Part shown: in pieces, positions 50,950-60,032 of the stretch
Layout: each line of letters begins with the position of its first letter
How positions within the stretch are numbered: position 1 is the first letter of the stretch
Origin: Cyclobacteriaceae bacterium YHN15
GTDB lineage: Bacteria; Bacteroidota; Bacteroidia; Cytophagales; Cyclobacteriaceae
Direction: 5' to 3'
Length of the DNA stretch: 64,000 bases
NCBI GenBank assembly: GCA_003797895.1
Contig: RKQB01000006.1
Location: 269,712 to 333,711 of the forward strand
Made by a program: the position numbers and the translations under genes
Notes under the pieces: model-generated
Databases searched by the model: none
What the model was told of the DNA's origin: nothing
What the model saw: only the letters and a program-made list of their open reading frames with translations

Positions 50950-52164
50950 TTAGGCAGTAGAAATTGAAGATGGCCCTTTTTTTCTAAGTTTTGCGATATA
51001 AAATCCATCGAAACCACTTTCCTGTGCCAAAACTTTTTGGTCCTCCAACAATTCGAAGTCTTTTCCTTTTTCTGAAGAAAGAAATTTTTCTACCTGTTCT
51101 TGGTTTTCGGTAGGTAAAATACTGCAGGTAGCATAGACCAAAATTCCTCCGGGTTTGACCATGGATGAATAATTCTGGATAATCTCCTGTTGAATACCCT
51201 GGACTTTTTCTATGGATTCAGGGCTCAATTTCCATTTTGTATCCGGGTTTCTTTTCAAAACCCCCAAACCCGAACAAGGCACATCCAATAACACCCTATC
51301 AGCAGATTCCTTAAGTCTTTTGATGGTTTTATTGCCCTCTATCACTTTTGGTTCTATGATACTGATCCCATTTCTTCGTGCTCTCAGCTTGGTGTTCTGC
51401 AACTTCCAGTCTTCCAAATCCATTGACAAAATCCTTCCTTTGTTTTCCATCAAGGCAGCTAAGTGTAGGGACTTTCCACCCGAACCTGCACAGGCATCTA
51501 TCACACGCATTCCAGGTTTGACATCCATGGCCGTGGCAACCAACTGGGAAGAAGCATCCTGTACTTCAAACAAGCCCTCCTTGAAGGCAGGGTTTTTGAA
51601 AATATTCTGTCTTCTACCTAGAACAAGGGCATCTTTGTAGCCTTTTGGGGCATAAGTTCCAATACCCTCCTCTGCCAACCGTTTGGCTAGTTGCTCCCGT
51701 GAAATTTTTAGGGTATTTACCCTGAGTACCACTTCAGCCTTTTGGTTGAGGATATCAATTTCCTTATCCCATTTTTCACCCAAAAGAGAAGCCCCCATTT
51801 CATCGAGCCAGTCTGGAATGGATTGCTTAATGGCCCTGTTACTGATAACAGTTTCATATTTTTCCTTGATTTTTTGAGGGTCAAGTGCCTTGAATTCCTG
51901 CCAATCCGGTAATCCCTTTCCCTGTAAAACCCAATAGGTACCAAACAGGTGATATAAATCTTTGGTAGGACTTACTTCATTGACCAATCTCCACCAACGG
52001 ACCATTTCATATACTGACTCGGCCACAAATGCCCTGTCCCTCGAACCCCATTTTGAATTGGATTTGAGCGTTTTTTCAATGACTTTATCTGCATATCTGT
52101 TTTGGTTGAAAATCTCGTCAATGGCATAAATTACCCCTTTGACTGTGTTTGGGAAAAGCTTCAT
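50950..52164 (-). CDS. RsmB/NOP-family RNA (cytosine-C5) methyltransferase
   Basis: A 404-residue SAM-dependent RNA methyltransferase with an N-terminal RsmB-like (NusB-like) helical domain (about 1-140) and a catalytic domain. Motifs are DACAGSGGKSLHLAALM (SAM binding), LLDVPCSGLGVLKRNPD (Cys for release) and YATCSILPTENQEQV (catalytic Cys). Expected to form m5C in rRNA, but the site is not known. ATG 52164 (MKLFPNTVKG) was chosen over the frame start at 52194. It is divergent from the zinc-ribbon gene. Confidence 0.92.
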   Translation of the reverse strand: MKLFPNTVKGVIYAIDEIFNQNRYADKVIEKTLKSNSKWGSRDRAFVAESVYEMVRWWRLVNEVSPTKDLYHLFGTYWVLQGKGLPDWQEFKALDPQKIKEKYETVISNRAIKQSIPDWLDEMGASLLGEKWDKEIDILNQKAEVVLRVNTLKISREQLAKRLAEEGIGTYAPKGYKDALVLGRRQNIFKNPAFKEGLFEVQDASSQLVATAMDVKPGMRVIDACAGSGGKSLHLAALMENKGRILSMDLEDWKLQNTKLRARRNGISIIEPKVIEGNKTIKRLKESADRVLLDVPCSGLGVLKRNPDTKWKLSPESIEKVQGIQQEIIQNYSSMVKPGGILVYATCSILPTENQEQVEKFLSSEKGKDFELLEDQKVLAQESGFDGFYIAKLRKKGPSSISTA

Positions 52165-52246
52165 AGGGCAAAGATAGTCAATAGTGTTGATCATTTGGCA
52201 GTGCCCACCGCTTCCTTCTTTGCCAATCCTTTCCTATTTTTAAGCC

Positions 52247-52531
52247 ATGGGACAAAAAAAATGCCCCCAATGTGGGGAGTGGTCAAAGTGGACCACCAAC
52301 ATGAATGACCTTTGTGAACATTGTGGAAAAGCATTGGGTGGAAGGGATCTGGAGTACCATGAGATCCGCGAAAGGGACAAAAAGGCCAATAAGGAACAAT
52401 GGATTTTTGATATCAAAGAAACTGATTCTGCCTTTATGAAAGGATTGAAAACAGCTGGAAACTTTTTCTATACCATTTATATCGCCATACTCACTTTTCT
52501 GGCTTGGTTAGTTGCTGTGATGCCAGGATGA
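52247..52531 (+). CDS. Small zinc-ribbon membrane protein
   Basis: A 94-residue protein with an N-terminal zinc ribbon (CPQCGEW and CEHCGKAL, two CxxC pairs), a charged linker and a C-terminal membrane helix (FFYTIYIAILTFLAWLVAVM). The fold suggests a membrane-tethered RNA- or protein-binding ribbon. Its stop overlaps the next gene by four bases (ATGA), and prmC follows, so all three may be co-transcribed. Function unknown. Confidence 0.75.
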   Translation: MGQKKCPQCGEWSKWTTNMNDLCEHCGKALGGRDLEYHEIRERDKKANKEQWIFDIKETDSAFMKGLKTAGNFFYTIYIAILTFLAWLVAVMPG

Positions 52532-52902
52532 TGAGCGTCATTAAAAATCCTTATTTTATTTTTTCCTGTTTGATTTTTTGGTTCAACCAATTCTTTGAGA
52601 AGTATTTGGGCCTGTTTATTCCCTGGGTGCATGAATATTTGGATGATCTTTTGGCCATGCCAGTCGTGTTGGGAATCACCTTACAGGTATATCGATGGAT
52701 TCATCCCCAAAAGGAGAATTTCAGGTTTTCAAAAACCCAAGTAGCTATTGGCTGCTTGTATTTTTCTTTCCTGTTTGAATTTTTATTACCAAGATGGTCA
52801 AAAATCTATACAGCCGATATTTGGGATGTTCTCGCCTACGGGATAGGGGCGGTAGCATTTTATGTATTAATCAATGTAAATTCAGGACCAAGAAGCATTT
52901 AA
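52528..52902 (+). CDS. Small membrane protein, unknown function
   Basis: A 124-residue protein with three to four hydrophobic helices (IFSCLIFWFNQFFEKYLGLF, LLAMPVVLGITLQVYRW, FSFLFEFLLPRW, ILAYGIGAVAFYVLI-like). Similar Bacteroidota proteins with YLDDLLAMPVVLGIxLQxxRWIHP carry the label magnesium citrate secondary transporter in databases (memory, unverified), which I would not rely on. ATG 52528 overlaps the previous stop (ATGA); the TTG at 52504 is a frame artefact. prmC starts 4 bases after its stop. Confidence 0.7.
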   Translation: MMSVIKNPYFIFSCLIFWFNQFFEKYLGLFIPWVHEYLDDLLAMPVVLGITLQVYRWIHPQKENFRFSKTQVAIGCLYFSFLFEFLLPRWSKIYTADIWDVLAYGIGAVAFYVLINVNSGPRSI

Positions 52903-52906
52903 GCCC

Positions 52907-53749
52907 ATGACCCTAAAGAAATTATTTACTGAATATAGTGAAGCCCTTCAAGGGCTATATTCTAAAAATGAAGCAGAAACACTTACCACCTGGCTTTTTG
53001 AGGAGATTTTGGGGAAAAAAAGAACCGATATTCTTAGGGATGAACCCATTGAGCAATTGCCTGAAGCCCTGGAAAATGCTATGGAACAATTACTGTCCGG
53101 TACACCCGTTCAATACATTCTCGGCTTTGCGCCGTTTTATGGGAGGGAATTTTTTGTCAGCCCGGCAGTATTGATTCCCAGAAATGAAACGGAAGAATTG
53201 GTTCACCTCATTATCAAAGAAAACCAAAAAATGGGTGTAAGGTTATTGGATATAGGAACCGGTTCAGGCTGTATATCTATTACCTTGGCTTTGGAAATGA
53301 ATGAAACAATAGTCTATGCAGTGGATGTAAGTGAAGAAGCCTTGGAATTGGCAATTAAAAATGCTTCAAAACTGAAGGCAAGCGTTGCCTTTGAAAAATT
53401 GGACATCCTCAATGATGAAATCCCTTTTCATGATTTGGACATAGTGGTCAGTAATCCTCCCTATGTGCGGTATTCAGAAAAGAAAAACATGCACCGGAAT
53501 GTATTAGACCATGAACCCCATCTGGCCTTATTTGTCTTCGATGAGGATCCCTTGCTATTTTACCGGGTAATTGCTGAAAAAGCCAAAAAGGTTTTGAAGC
53601 CGGGAGGAAAACTGTACTTCGAGATCAATGAGGCTTTGGGAAAGGATATTCAAAAACTATTGGAAAGTTTGGGATATTCTCAGGTCAGGGTGCTGAAAGA
53701 CCTGAATGATAAGGAGCGTATTGCCGTGGGAATTTATGAAAGCAATTAA
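52907..53749 (+). CDS. prmC: Peptide chain release factor N5-glutamine methyltransferase
   Basis: A 280-residue methyltransferase that methylates the GGQ glutamine of release factors. It has the N-terminal helical domain (1-~85), PRNETEELV (about 91-99), the SAM motif LDIGTGSGCISI (about 114-125) and the catalytic NPPYV (Asn183-Val187). The order and length are standard. It ends 4 bases into the opposite-strand gene at 53746. Confidence 0.95.
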   Translation: MTLKKLFTEYSEALQGLYSKNEAETLTTWLFEEILGKKRTDILRDEPIEQLPEALENAMEQLLSGTPVQYILGFAPFYGREFFVSPAVLIPRNETEELVHLIIKENQKMGVRLLDIGTGSGCISITLALEMNETIVYAVDVSEEALELAIKNASKLKASVAFEKLDILNDEIPFHDLDIVVSNPPYVRYSEKKNMHRNVLDHEPHLALFVFDEDPLLFYRVIAEKAKKVLKPGGKLYFEINEALGKDIQKLLESLGYSQVRVLKDLNDKERIAVGIYESN

Positions 53750-54357
53750 TCGAAAAACTCTCCAATCCAGAAGATGTCATTTGCGTGAAACTCCGAAACC
53801 CCTTCCGGGACATCTACCATGGTGGAATGGATAATATGGATTAACTTTGATCCCGCTGCATTTCTCATCTCTATAAGGGTATTTTCAGGGGCGTGCAATT
53901 GAATTGTGCACATTGTAAACCATTTTTTAAACTTCCCGTTTTTTACAGGAAAATAACGCACTGCTCCATCCCAAACTACAAGGTCTAAAAATTCCAGTTT
54001 AGGTTCCAGATCATGTACCTTCAAATGATTAAAACCTATAATATTTGCGGCGGAATGTTTGGTAGCAATGAGGTATTGAAGGGCTTCCTCAAGAAATTGA
54101 CTGTCAATGACACCCAAAAATTTTACAGGGTATTGCTCTTCCAATAATTGAAAATGGGATTTTTGAAACTCCATCTCCGCAAGGATCAGATCAATTTTGA
54201 TTCCCCAGGAAATGACCGTATATACTTCATTCTGACTTACTAATACGGTGGGTACCCATTCCAAAAGCGGGGCAATATGGTCAAAAGTAATACCTGAGGT
54301 ATCCAATATGACCAATGCTGGCTCTTGTTGTTCTTTGACAAAATGATGAGATGACAT
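53746..54357 (-). CDS. Thiamine-pyrophosphokinase-like protein (tentative)
   Basis: A 203-residue cytoplasmic protein. The layout, an alpha/beta N-terminal half (ALVILDTSGITFDHIAPLLE, WGIKIDLILAEM) followed by a beta-rich C-terminal half with a substrate-shielding-like sheet, resembles thiamine pyrophosphokinase, and Bacteroidota proteins with MSSHHFV...WGIKID are sometimes labelled so. The usual GDxDS nucleotide motif is not recognisable, so activity is doubtful. Its stop lies 4 bases inside the convergent prmC end. No operon partner. Confidence 0.45.
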   Translation of the reverse strand: MSSHHFVKEQQEPALVILDTSGITFDHIAPLLEWVPTVLVSQNEVYTVISWGIKIDLILAEMEFQKSHFQLLEEQYPVKFLGVIDSQFLEEALQYLIATKHSAANIIGFNHLKVHDLEPKLEFLDLVVWDGAVRYFPVKNGKFKKWFTMCTIQLHAPENTLIEMRNAAGSKLIHIIHSTMVDVPEGVSEFHANDIFWIGEFFD

Positions 54358-54361
54358 GGGG

Positions 54362-54420
54362 AATTATAAATTATAAATTGGAAAAACTCAAATTACAAAA
54401 TCCAAAATCCAAAACACAAA
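54362..54420. repeat. AT-rich short-word repeat
   Basis: Tandem AATTATAAATTATAAATTGG (54362-54381) is followed by ATTACAAAATCCAAAATCC and AAAACACAAA words to 54420. Arrays of such heptamer-like words lie between many genes in Bacteroidota. It begins 5 bases upstream of the gene at 54357, so it may form part of that gene's leader. Confidence 0.5.
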
Positions 54421-54464
54421 CTGCCAGCGCTTAAATTTCAAGCAGGAATAAGTTACTAACAGGT

Positions 54465-55454
54465 TTAATTCCATAGGGTTTTGAAAAAGCGTTGGACATT
54501 TTTAAAGGCCAGTTTTTCGAGTTGGGCTATGCTGAGATTTTCGGACAGTTTATCCAGGATTGAAGGATATTTGGATGCATTTTCCACATTGGGAAAATAG
54601 AATGGATGTCTGGATGGATCCGGAAAGTCTTTGGTATAAAAGAAGTCTGCCCCGAAACACATCTGTTCCCCTGCGCCTATGTCAAAACCGTAAAGAATAT
54701 GTTCAAAAACCTTTTCAGGTTTCTCTGTATCCAAAAAGGCCCTCAGAAAGTTTATTCCAATGATTCCTCCTCTTTTGACCACCTCTTTGGCAAATTCATC
54801 AGTGAGGTTTCTCTTATGGGTCCAAAGACTTCTGAAATTGGAATGGCTGGCAATGACCGGGATATCCAGTTGTTGTTTGTCCAAATGGTTGAGTATTCCT
54901 TCTGCCAATAGATCAGAGGTATGGGAAAGATCAATGGCGATTTTTTTTCCGGATATATAGTCCAGCAATTTTTTTCCATCCTCTTTCAGTCCAATTCCTT
55001 CTGTATAATTACCTCCCCCAAACCTGTTTTCGGTATGATGGGTGAGGCTGATATAGGCCATCCTTCCTGTCAATTTGATCAAATGGTCCAGTTGTTGAAA
55101 AGCCTCCTGTATGGGAACCTTTTCTCCCGCAAGTCCTGCAGCATTTTCAATGGCAGTGACCAGCCCGATTTTGGATTGAAGGTTCATTTCACTTAAGAAA
55201 TCACCATCAGCCTGTACTACATCCTTTGAGTGGGTCATCAACATTTCCCTGAATTTATACGCCTGCTTGGTGGCCAGGTCCATACTGCCAGGTTTGACGT
55301 CAGTATAAATGGCACAGATCTGCATTTTTACATTTCCTTCTTGAAGATAAGGAATAGCACAGCCAATGTCTTCGGTTTTGTCTGCCGCTGCACCAGGGGT
55401 TTTGGCCAGATAGGATAAAATATCGCAGTGAGTATCAATGATGGGAATTTGCAT
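54465..55454 (-). CDS. Membrane dipeptidase (M19 family)
   Basis: A 329-residue zinc dipeptidase of the renal-dipeptidase family, cleaving dipeptides, including those with a D-residue at the C-terminal position. The metal motifs are DTHCD (start of barrel), the bridging Glu in VTAIENAAG, SLTHHTENRFGGG, and VIASHSNFR. No signal peptide is seen, so it is probably cytoplasmic in spite of the family name. It starts near a long repeat-bearing intergenic region and is divergent from 3-hydroxyanthranilate dioxygenase. Confidence 0.9.
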   Translation of the reverse strand: MQIPIIDTHCDILSYLAKTPGAAADKTEDIGCAIPYLQEGNVKMQICAIYTDVKPGSMDLATKQAYKFREMLMTHSKDVVQADGDFLSEMNLQSKIGLVTAIENAAGLAGEKVPIQEAFQQLDHLIKLTGRMAYISLTHHTENRFGGGNYTEGIGLKEDGKKLLDYISGKKIAIDLSHTSDLLAEGILNHLDKQQLDIPVIASHSNFRSLWTHKRNLTDEFAKEVVKRGGIIGINFLRAFLDTEKPEKVFEHILYGFDIGAGEQMCFGADFFYTKDFPDPSRHPFYFPNVENASKYPSILDKLSENLSIAQLEKLAFKNVQRFFKTLWN

Positions 55455-55548
55455 AAGACTGGAAATGAATACCCAAAGAAACCAAAAAATGAGACTTTTT
55501 TAATACTTTTAAGTTTTAATAAGATTACAAAAACTTAAAGAATCTATT

Positions 55549-56061
55549 ATGCCTGTTGCCAAACCCATCAATTTTCAGAAGTGGATAGAAGAAAACCGTC
55601 ATTTGCTCAAACCGCCTATAGGCAATCAAGTGATGTACCAGGGAAATGACGACTTTATAGTCATGGTAGTGGGAGGACCCAATTCAAGAAAGGATTTTCA
55701 CTATGATGAAGGAGAAGAGTTTTTTTATCAAATTGAAGGAAATATAGTCCTAAAAGTAGTGGATGATGGAGAGGTGAAGGATATTGAGATAAAAGAAGGT
55801 GAAATGTTCCTTTTGCCTGCCCGGATGCCCCATTCCCCAAGGAGGCCGGCCAATACAATAGGTCTGGTCCTGGAAAGGTACAGAAGACCAGGGGAAAAAG
55901 ACGGGTTTATCTGGCATTGTGAAAACTGTGGCCAAAAACTGTACGAAGAATACGCTGAAATCACAGATATCGTCAATGAATTGCCCCCGATTATGGAGCG
56001 TTTTTGGAGCAATCCCGAGCATACAAAATGTAAACAATGCGGAACAGTGATGGAACGGTAA
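55549..56061 (+). CDS. 3-hydroxyanthranilate 3,4-dioxygenase
   Basis: A 170-residue cupin that opens 3-hydroxyanthranilate to 2-amino-3-carboxymuconate semialdehyde in tryptophan degradation or quinolinate/NAD synthesis. Iron ligands are His51, Glu57 and His95; substrate residues Arg47, Arg98/99 and Glu109 fit the family; the C-terminal rubredoxin-like site has Cys124, Cys127, Cys161 and Cys164 (CENC, CKQC). Other kynurenine-pathway genes are not in the window. It is a free-standing gene. Confidence 0.96.
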   Translation: MPVAKPINFQKWIEENRHLLKPPIGNQVMYQGNDDFIVMVVGGPNSRKDFHYDEGEEFFYQIEGNIVLKVVDDGEVKDIEIKEGEMFLLPARMPHSPRRPANTIGLVLERYRRPGEKDGFIWHCENCGQKLYEEYAEITDIVNELPPIMERFWSNPEHTKCKQCGTVMER

Positions 56062-56149
56062 ATCGGGGACAAAAAGAATGAGAGAAAAATAAGACAGAAG
56101 GTAGTCAAACATATGGGGTTTTTTATGACCCCCCTTTTACAACTTAAAA

Positions 56150-56227
56150 CATGTCATTTCATTTCGAAATCTGCCCTCGTAAATCCGAAATCTCATTTTC
56201 TACCTAACACTTGAAATTCCAATCCTC
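56150..56227. repeat. AATCCGAAATC-type intergenic repeat
   Basis: CATTTCGAAATCTGCCCTCG...AATCCGAAATC words lie between the dioxygenase and the DUF6702 gene. Related sequence occurs inverted at 59846-59870 (CCGAGGGCGGAATTCGGAAA). Both are degenerate repeats; no gene is present. Confidence 0.4.
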
Positions 56228-56716
56228 TTAAAACTTCAAAACACCGTTTTCCCTTCCTTTGTATAGAATCAGGCTTTTTGGTTTCTTGTCCACATAAAAG
56301 TTGATAATATTCTGTTGCCCCTCAAAGTGCTTGATCAGTATATTGTTATATACTTCCACCTGCTTTGGGAGTTCCACTTTTTCAGACTCCAAATAAAACC
56401 AGGCAGCTTCTTCTTCGATTTCAAAGCCCAAATATTTCAGCTTCACCTTTTTGCCGTTTACGGTTATTTCGTTTTGGTCCAGCAGGTAGGATTTTGCCAT
56501 TGCTTCCAGGGCATTTCTGTCTGATGGATTTAGAAAATCTACCTTGGATTGATAGAGATCCCCTAAAGCAACCTCCAAATCATCCCAAAAGATTTTTTGA
56601 GCGATTTCAAGGCTTTCGTTGTTGGCATTGTACCTAATTTCGGTCAAGCTGATGTAGAAAGGGTGAAAAAACACCTTCCATCCCAAAAAGAGAAGGAATA
56701 TATAATTCAATTGCAT
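56228..56716 (-). CDS. DUF6702 family protein
   Basis: A 162-residue exported protein with an N-terminal hydrophobic segment and the opening HPFYISLTEIRYNANNESLEIAQKIFWDDLEVAL typical of DUF6702 proteins. The rest is a beta-rich domain without a catalytic motif. In this phylum the gene commonly occurs near an M1 peptidase and a HupE/UreJ-like gene, as here, which suggests related envelope functions (inference). Confidence 0.8.
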   Translation of the reverse strand: MQLNYIFLLFLGWKVFFHPFYISLTEIRYNANNESLEIAQKIFWDDLEVALGDLYQSKVDFLNPSDRNALEAMAKSYLLDQNEITVNGKKVKLKYLGFEIEEEAAWFYLESEKVELPKQVEVYNNILIKHFEGQQNIINFYVDKKPKSLILYKGRENGVLKF

Positions 56717-56807
56717 TTGGATAAGCTTATTTTATTTTCTTTGCAAATTAGACATTAAACTTGCAACCCTGAAAATTAATTCAGGAATAAAAAGTAATAC
56801 GTAGCGA

Positions 56808-57389
56808 ATGGGACAGTTTCAACTGTATTTTCAATTGGGAATCCAACACATATTGGATTTGGATGGTTTTGACCATATACTATTTGTCGTGGCACTTTGT
56901 GCCATTTACGTTTTGAGAGATTGGAAGAAAATTATCATTCTGGTTACTGCATTTACAGTCGGCCATTCCATTACTCTGGCTTTGGCCACCCTGCAATTGG
57001 TAAAAGTGAATTCTGAATGGGTGGAATTTCTTATTCCTGTGACCATTGGGGTTACAGCATTGAGCAACATATTAAAACCTAAGTCTTCCACCAGTAGGGG
57101 AATCCAAATCAATTACTTATTTGCCCTCTTTTTCGGTCTGATCCATGGTCTTGGCTTTTCCAATTACCTTAGATCCCTTTTAGGTAAGGAATCTTCCATT
57201 TTCGAACCTTTATTGGCATTCAATATCGGTTTGGAAGTTGGGCAGTTGGTGATAGTGGCCATATTTATGGTAGCGTCGAGCATCTTGATCGGGATTATTG
57301 GAATCAACAGAAGGGATTGGGCATTGATCATCTCCTCTGTAGTGTTGGGAATGTCCATGATGATGATGTTGGACACCAAATTCTGGTAG
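56808..57389 (+). CDS. HupE/UreJ family membrane protein
   Basis: A 193-residue membrane protein with five to six helices and the HupE/UreJ signature GFDHILFVVAL and AFTVGHSITLAL. Members are thought to move nickel or cobalt or protons, but no hydrogenase or urease gene is in the window, so its substrate is unknown. It is divergent from the DUF6702 gene and lies upstream of the M1 peptidase. Confidence 0.85.
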   Translation: MGQFQLYFQLGIQHILDLDGFDHILFVVALCAIYVLRDWKKIIILVTAFTVGHSITLALATLQLVKVNSEWVEFLIPVTIGVTALSNILKPKSSTSRGIQINYLFALFFGLIHGLGFSNYLRSLLGKESSIFEPLLAFNIGLEVGQLVIVAIFMVASSILIGIIGINRRDWALIISSVVLGMSMMMMLDTKFW

Positions 57390-57463
57390 AAAAAACAATC
57401 CCTTCATAAAGGTGTAGGGTTTAATTGAATATAAACTGGTTTCACATTATATTACCAACTTGT

Positions 57464-57479
57464 TTGCAGTCTACTGCAA
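57464..57479. promoter_or_regulatory. Palindrome upstream of M1 peptidase
   Basis: TTGCAGT and ACTGCAA flank two bases (TTGCAGTCTACTGCAA, perfect 7+7). The direct repeat AACTTGTT lies on each side (57458-57465 and 57481-57488). It is 22 bases before the M1 start, a reasonable site for a regulator or leader hairpin. Confidence 0.4.
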
Positions 57480-57500
57480 CAACTTGTTAAAATCACGCTT

Positions 57501-59834
57501 ATGAAAAAACTACTTACTTTAACCGCATTTGCAATCGGCATTTTCTCAAGTCTGCCGGTATTTGCACAATGGTCAGCGCAAAACCATGCCGAACGCTTTG
57601 AGCAACTCGGAACAGTTCTTCGCTCACCCAATGTGTACCGGACGGCCTCAGGGGCACCAGGACATATGTACTGGCAGCAAAAGGCGGATCATGAAATAGA
57701 AGTTGAACTGAATGATGACAATCAGTCCATCAAAGGATGGCAGAAAGTTACTTATTACAACAATTCTCCTGATCCCTTAAAATACCTTTGGATTCAGTTG
57801 GACCAAAATGAAAGAGCCAAAGATTCCAATACCCCTAAAATTGCAGAAAGCAGCATCAATCCAAGAATGAGCATGCGTCAGTTGGAGAATATCCTTTGGC
57901 ATGACCTGGATTTGGGGTATAAAATCATTTCCGTTAAAGATCTGTCCGGTAAGGATATTCCTGTAACCATCGTGCAGACCATGATGCGGGTGGATCTTCC
58001 TCAGCCTTTGATGCCGGGTACCAGTACGGAATTTACGGTTGACTGGAGTTTTAATATCCATGACAGGATGAGCTTCATCGGTGGTAGACCAGGTTACGAA
58101 TTTTTCCCTAAGGATGGGAACTACCTGTATACCATGGCAGAATGGTTTCCAAGAATGGCAGTTTACTCTGATTTTGAAGGTTGGCAGCACAAGCAATTTG
58201 TAGGAAGGGGGGAATTTGCCCTGACTTTCGGAGATTACAAGGTAAAAATAACAGTTCCAGCTGACCACATGGTGGGCTCTACCGGTGTTTTGCAAAACCC
58301 AAATGATGTATTGAGCGCAACAGAGCTTCAAAGGTGGGAACAGGCACAAAAATCCTATGATAAGCCAGTGATCATCCGTACCCAAGCCGAAGCAGAGCGT
58401 TTGGAAAAAGCAAAGTCAAAAGACAAAAAGACCTGGGTTTTCCATGCTGAAAATGTAAGGGACTTTGCATGGACATCCTCCCGAAAATTTATTTGGGATG
58501 CCATGGTGGTCAAGCAAGGCGGTAAGGATGTGATGGCCATGTCCTATTATGCAAAAGAAGGAAACCCTCTGTGGGAACAATATTCCACAAGAGTTGTGGC
58601 ACATACCATCAAATCCTACTCAGCCCGTACCTTCGATTATCCATACCCTGTAGCCATCTCCGTGGAAGCTTCCAATGGAATGGAATATCCTATGATTTGT
58701 TTCAACTATGGCCGTCCTGATGAAGACGGAACGTACACTGATGCTATCAAATACGGCATGATCTCCGTGATCATTCATGAAGTAGGACACAATTACTTTC
58801 CGATGATCGTCAATTCTGATGAGCGTCAGTGGTCCTGGATGGACGAAGGTCTGAATACTTTTATGCAATACCTTGCCGAACAGGAATGGGACAGAAACTA
58901 TCCTTCCAGAAGCGGACCTCCCCATAAAATTGTACCTTATATGGCCAGTGAAACGCATCTTTTGGAACCTATCATGACCAACTCAGAAAATATCATCCAG
59001 TTTGGACCGAATGCTTATTCCAAACCGGCCACAGCTTTGAACATCCTCAGAGAAACCATCATGGGTAGGGAGCTTTTTGATTACGCTTATAAGGAATATG
59101 CACAAAGGTGGATGTTCAAACATCCTACACCTGATGATTTCTTCAGAACGATGGAAGATGCTTCCGGAATTGATCTGGATTGGTTCTGGAGAGGTTGGTT
59201 CTTCGGAACGGAGCCGGTTGATATTTCATTGGAGACTGTAAATTGGTATAAATTGGATAACAGGACACCGGCTGAGAAGAAAGCAGATGAAAAGAAAGTA
59301 GCAGATAGAGAGAAATACCATATTTCTATGGATTACAACAAAAAAGACATTCCACAATCCGTGGTGGAAGCGGATCCGGCCACCCGTGATTTCTATAACA
59401 GCTATAATCCATTTACCGTTACTCCGGAGGATGAAAAAACATACAAGGATTTTATGGCTTCATTAAATCCAAAAGAAAAAGAATTGATGAACAGCGGGCT
59501 GAATTTTTATGAATTGAAATTCAGAAATGTAGGCGGTCTGGTAATGCCTTTGATTATACAGTTCAATTATACAGATGGAACATCCGAGGTGGAAAGGATT
59601 CCTGCTGAAATATGGAGACTGAATGAATGGGAGGTAAGTAAAGTTTTCGCCAAGAAAAAAGAAGTGTCCAACATTGTACTGGATCCCTATAGGGAAACAG
59701 CAGATATTGATGAATCCAACAACTATTGGCCGAGACAGTATGTACCGAGCCGATTCGAACTTTTCAAAGGAGCTTCCGGAGCCAGAGGAGTTTCAAGGGG
59801 AGATAACCCGATGAAGAAAGCGCAGAAAAAGTAA
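57501..59834 (+). CDS. M1 family metallopeptidase
   Basis: A 777-residue exported (signal about 1-22) zinc aminopeptidase-like protein. The zinc motif is HEVGHN (His426, Glu427, His430) with the third ligand Glu449 18 residues on (WMDEGLN). GMEYP at about 393-397 replaces the GAMEN exopeptidase motif, common in bacterial M1 homologues of this kind. Residues after ~600 form a long C-terminal extension of unknown role. Substrate: N-terminal residues of peptides outside the inner membrane. A strong terminator follows. Confidence 0.92.
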   Translation: MKKLLTLTAFAIGIFSSLPVFAQWSAQNHAERFEQLGTVLRSPNVYRTASGAPGHMYWQQKADHEIEVELNDDNQSIKGWQKVTYYNNSPDPLKYLWIQLDQNERAKDSNTPKIAESSINPRMSMRQLENILWHDLDLGYKIISVKDLSGKDIPVTIVQTMMRVDLPQPLMPGTSTEFTVDWSFNIHDRMSFIGGRPGYEFFPKDGNYLYTMAEWFPRMAVYSDFEGWQHKQFVGRGEFALTFGDYKVKITVPADHMVGSTGVLQNPNDVLSATELQRWEQAQKSYDKPVIIRTQAEAERLEKAKSKDKKTWVFHAENVRDFAWTSSRKFIWDAMVVKQGGKDVMAMSYYAKEGNPLWEQYSTRVVAHTIKSYSARTFDYPYPVAISVEASNGMEYPMICFNYGRPDEDGTYTDAIKYGMISVIIHEVGHNYFPMIVNSDERQWSWMDEGLNTFMQYLAEQEWDRNYPSRSGPPHKIVPYMASETHLLEPIMTNSENIIQFGPNAYSKPATALNILRETIMGRELFDYAYKEYAQRWMFKHPTPDDFFRTMEDASGIDLDWFWRGWFFGTEPVDISLETVNWYKLDNRTPAEKKADEKKVADREKYHISMDYNKKDIPQSVVEADPATRDFYNSYNPFTVTPEDEKTYKDFMASLNPKEKELMNSGLNFYELKFRNVGGLVMPLIIQFNYTDGTSEVERIPAEIWRLNEWEVSKVFAKKKEVSNIVLDPYRETADIDESNNYWPRQYVPSRFELFKGASGARGVSRGDNPMKKAQKK

Positions 59835-59873
59835 TTGGATTTCTTGAAGTCCGAGGGCGGAATTCGGAAATAA

Positions 59874-59910
59874 AATAAACCCCGGAGAGTTCATTTTCCC
59901 GGGGTTTATT
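59874..59910. terminator. Intrinsic terminator after M1 peptidase
   Basis: AATAAACCCCGG (59874-59885) and CCGGGGTTTATT (59899-59910) form a perfect 12-bp stem with a 13-base loop; AT-rich flanks on both sides. Confidence 0.85.
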
Positions 59911-60032
59911 ATTTAAATTAATATCCCAAATATAACATTGATAGTCATCATCAAAATCAAAACACCGTTTTTGATCCTATAACAATCCATATTCAATATC
60001 TTTCAAAATTGAATCGGCTTTCTTACTAACTC

